From: Spirochaetales bacterium
Lineage (GTDB): Bacteria; Spirochaetota; Spirochaetia; DSM-27196; SKKC01
Assembly (NCBI GenBank): GCA_007126865.1
Contig: SLAN01000225.1
Coordinates: forward strand, 1 to 8,474
Reading direction: 5' to 3'
Length of the DNA: 8,474 nt
The notes under the pieces were generated by a model. It was not told where the DNA came from. It saw nothing but the letters and a program-made list of their open reading frames with translations, and ran no database searches. This document shows, piece by piece, positions 8,018 through 8,474 of the stretch. Every line of letters begins with the position of its first letter. The first letter of the stretch is position 1. A program made the translations under genes and the position numbers.

Positions 8018-8047
8018 ATAGTATCGGCAAGAACGAACCGAGGTCAA
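8018..8047 (-). promoter_or_regulatory. leuS promoter
   Basis: On the minus strand, -35 TTGACC (8047-8042, five of six consensus bases), an 18-bp spacer and -10 TACTAT (8023-8018). The -10 ends 8 nt before the ATG at 8009, predicting a start at or next to the AUG and ruling out a T-box or attenuator leader. A direct repeat AACGAAC (8032-8038 and 8046-8052 on the plus strand) lies across the -35 and spacer. Confidence 0.6.
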
Positions 8048-8083
8048 CGAACGCACTATCCGCCGGCCGTCGCCCGTACGCAG

Positions 8084-8104
8084 GTCGGCCGTAAGCGGGC
8101 CGAC
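8084..8104. other. GC-rich hairpin upstream of leuS promoter
   Basis: GTCGGCC (8084-8090) and GGCCGAC (8098-8104) form a perfect 7-bp stem with a 7-nt loop. Its right arm runs into the first 15-bp tandem repeat. No T-tract follows on either strand, so it is not a clear terminator; it lies about 37 bp upstream of the leuS -35. Confidence 0.35.
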
Positions 8105-8129
8105 AGAATCAGAGCCGACAGAATCAGAG
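8100..8129. repeat. Tandem repeat, 15 bp x 2
   Basis: The unit CCGACAGAATCAGAG occurs twice, head to tail (8100-8114, 8115-8129), with no mismatch. It ends where the 51-bp repeat begins, overlapping it by a few bases of an AGAGAG run, which may have served as the slippage point. Confidence 0.9.
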
Positions 8130-8227
8130 AGAGCGGTAGCGTAACAGCAGAACCACGACCACGGCAGCATCAAAAAAGAGAGAGCGGTAGCGTAACAGCA
8201 GAACCACGACCACGGCAGCATCAAAAA
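8126..8227. repeat. Perfect tandem duplication, 51 bp x 2
   Basis: Positions 8126-8176 and 8177-8227 are identical. Each unit begins AGAGAGAGCGGTAGC, contains CAGCAGAACCACGACC and ends GGCAGCATC plus an A-tract. The unit has no obvious internal hairpin. Perfect identity indicates a recent duplication or ongoing slippage. In two minus-strand frames it would encode 17-residue hydrophobic repeats, but no credible gene contains them. Confidence 0.93.
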
Positions 8228-8272
8228 AAAGAGGCCCAACACGCAACTCCGGGGAGAAGTCGGTGTTGGGCC
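8223..8272 (-). terminator. Strong intrinsic terminator, minus strand (second of two)
   Basis: GGCCCAACAC (8233-8242) pairs perfectly with GTGTTGGGCC (8263-8272), a 10-bp stem with a 20-nt loop. Transcribed on the minus strand it is followed by TC and then eight T (8230-8223), the layout of an intrinsic terminator. It lies directly after another terminator and may act as its back-up. The T-tract belongs to the right end of the 51-bp repeat array. Confidence 0.8.
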
Positions 8273-8273
8273 G

Positions 8274-8311
8274 AAAAAAACCCCTCAGGAAAGGAGGTAA
8301 AACCTGAGGGG
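8274..8311 (-). terminator. Strong intrinsic terminator, minus strand (first of two)
   Basis: CCCCTCAGG (8281-8289) pairs with CCTGAGGGG (8303-8311), a perfect 9-bp stem followed on the minus strand by seven T (8280-8274). The 13-nt loop reads TTTTACCTCCTTT on the minus strand and AAAGGAGGTAAAA on the plus strand, so it carries the anti-Shine-Dalgarno or Shine-Dalgarno core. It should end a minus-strand transcript coming from beyond the right edge. Confidence 0.85.
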
Positions 8312-8474
8312 CAACGCGAAAAAAAAGACACGTACAACCACACGACCGCAAATGCCATGCGTGTGAGGAAGCCGCGCCGTTACCGGACAACGTCCGGCTA
8401 CGGAGGTGGCGACTTACGCGACTCTCCTCGTGACGCTGACGTTCTCGCCGGTGGGGCAATCAGACCCGTGATCG
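8312..8474. other. Right-edge stretch with no supported gene
   Basis: Seen here: eight A (8319-8326), which on the minus strand form a T-tract after a weak stem (CACACG 8339-8344 with CGTGTG 8360-8365), perhaps a third, poor terminator; and a 12-bp hairpin with a 2x2 internal mismatch (8377-8388 with 8392-8403, loop AAC). One minus-strand frame is open from the edge to a TAA at 8414-8416 (19 codons, ending VTRRVA) and could be a gene's 3' end. One plus frame is open from an ATG at 8357 to the edge (39 codons, basic start) without a ribosome binding site or promoter. The downstream minus-strand terminators favour the first reading, but neither is certain. I recognise no tRNA, rRNA or riboswitch. 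Confidence 0.4.

Noticed and set aside
8010..8080. T-box or leucine attenuator ahead of leuS
   Set aside because: The promoter ends 8 nt before the start codon, leaving no leader; no T-box motif or leucine-rich leader peptide is seen.
8100..8227. CRISPR array
   Set aside because: The repeats are directly adjacent with no spacers, two units each, and no cas genes are present.
8124..8459. Minus-strand frames with repeated hydrophobic 17-residue units (also 8006-8242)
   Set aside because: They run through two strong terminators and, for the second, the leuS promoter; they use TTG or GTG starts without ribosome binding sites. The protein repeats simply mirror the 51-bp DNA repeat, whose length is a multiple of three.
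8377..8474. Structured RNA (riboswitch, SRP RNA, RNase P or tmRNA fragment) at the right edge
   Set aside because: I compared the hairpins with the conserved cores of these RNAs that I remember and found no match; one imperfect hairpin is not enough.

Overview
The window is a GC-rich bacterial chromosome segment, mostly housekeeping. The gene styles point to a spirochaete (Spirochaetales-like): a small GH23 transglycosylase, a large unrecognised helical protein and a short-signal lipoprotein beside leuS. This is an impression from the proteins, not a phylogenetic result. No phage, transposon, CRISPR or defence genes are visible.

Layout from left to right. Positions 1-380 carry the 3' end of a TylF/MycF-type sugar O-methyltransferase (+). 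Positions 431-1207 encode a secreted lytic transglycosylase (+), preceded by a promoter with an operator-like inverted repeat over its -10. Positions 1317-3209 encode a bifunctional DAHP synthase / prephenate dehydratase (+), the first step of aromatic synthesis fused to the phenylalanine branch, with a regulatory domain at each end. Positions 3250-4677 encode an unrecognised 475-residue helical protein (-), convergent with the fusion gene. Positions 4759-5523 encode a probable lipoprotein (+), divergent from the helical protein. Positions 5544-8009 encode leucyl-tRNA synthetase (-). Positions 8010-8474 have no supported gene. They hold the leuS promoter, two tandem repeats (15 bp x2 and 51 bp x2), two strong stacked minus-strand terminators and further hairpins. 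These suggest a minus-strand transcription unit arriving from beyond the right edge.

The genes do not form one pathway; each appears to have its own promoter. The most coherent unexpected pattern is promoter geometry. Three genes (DAHP synthase/prephenate dehydratase, the 475-residue protein and leuS) have a recognisable -35/-10 pair whose -10 hexamer ends exactly 8 nt before the ATG. The two other full genes are close to this. That predicts leaderless or nearly leaderless mRNAs. The second notable item is the AroF-PheA fusion without a chorismate mutase domain. The third is the repeat and terminator block upstream of leuS, where three A-tracts start exactly 51 bp apart.
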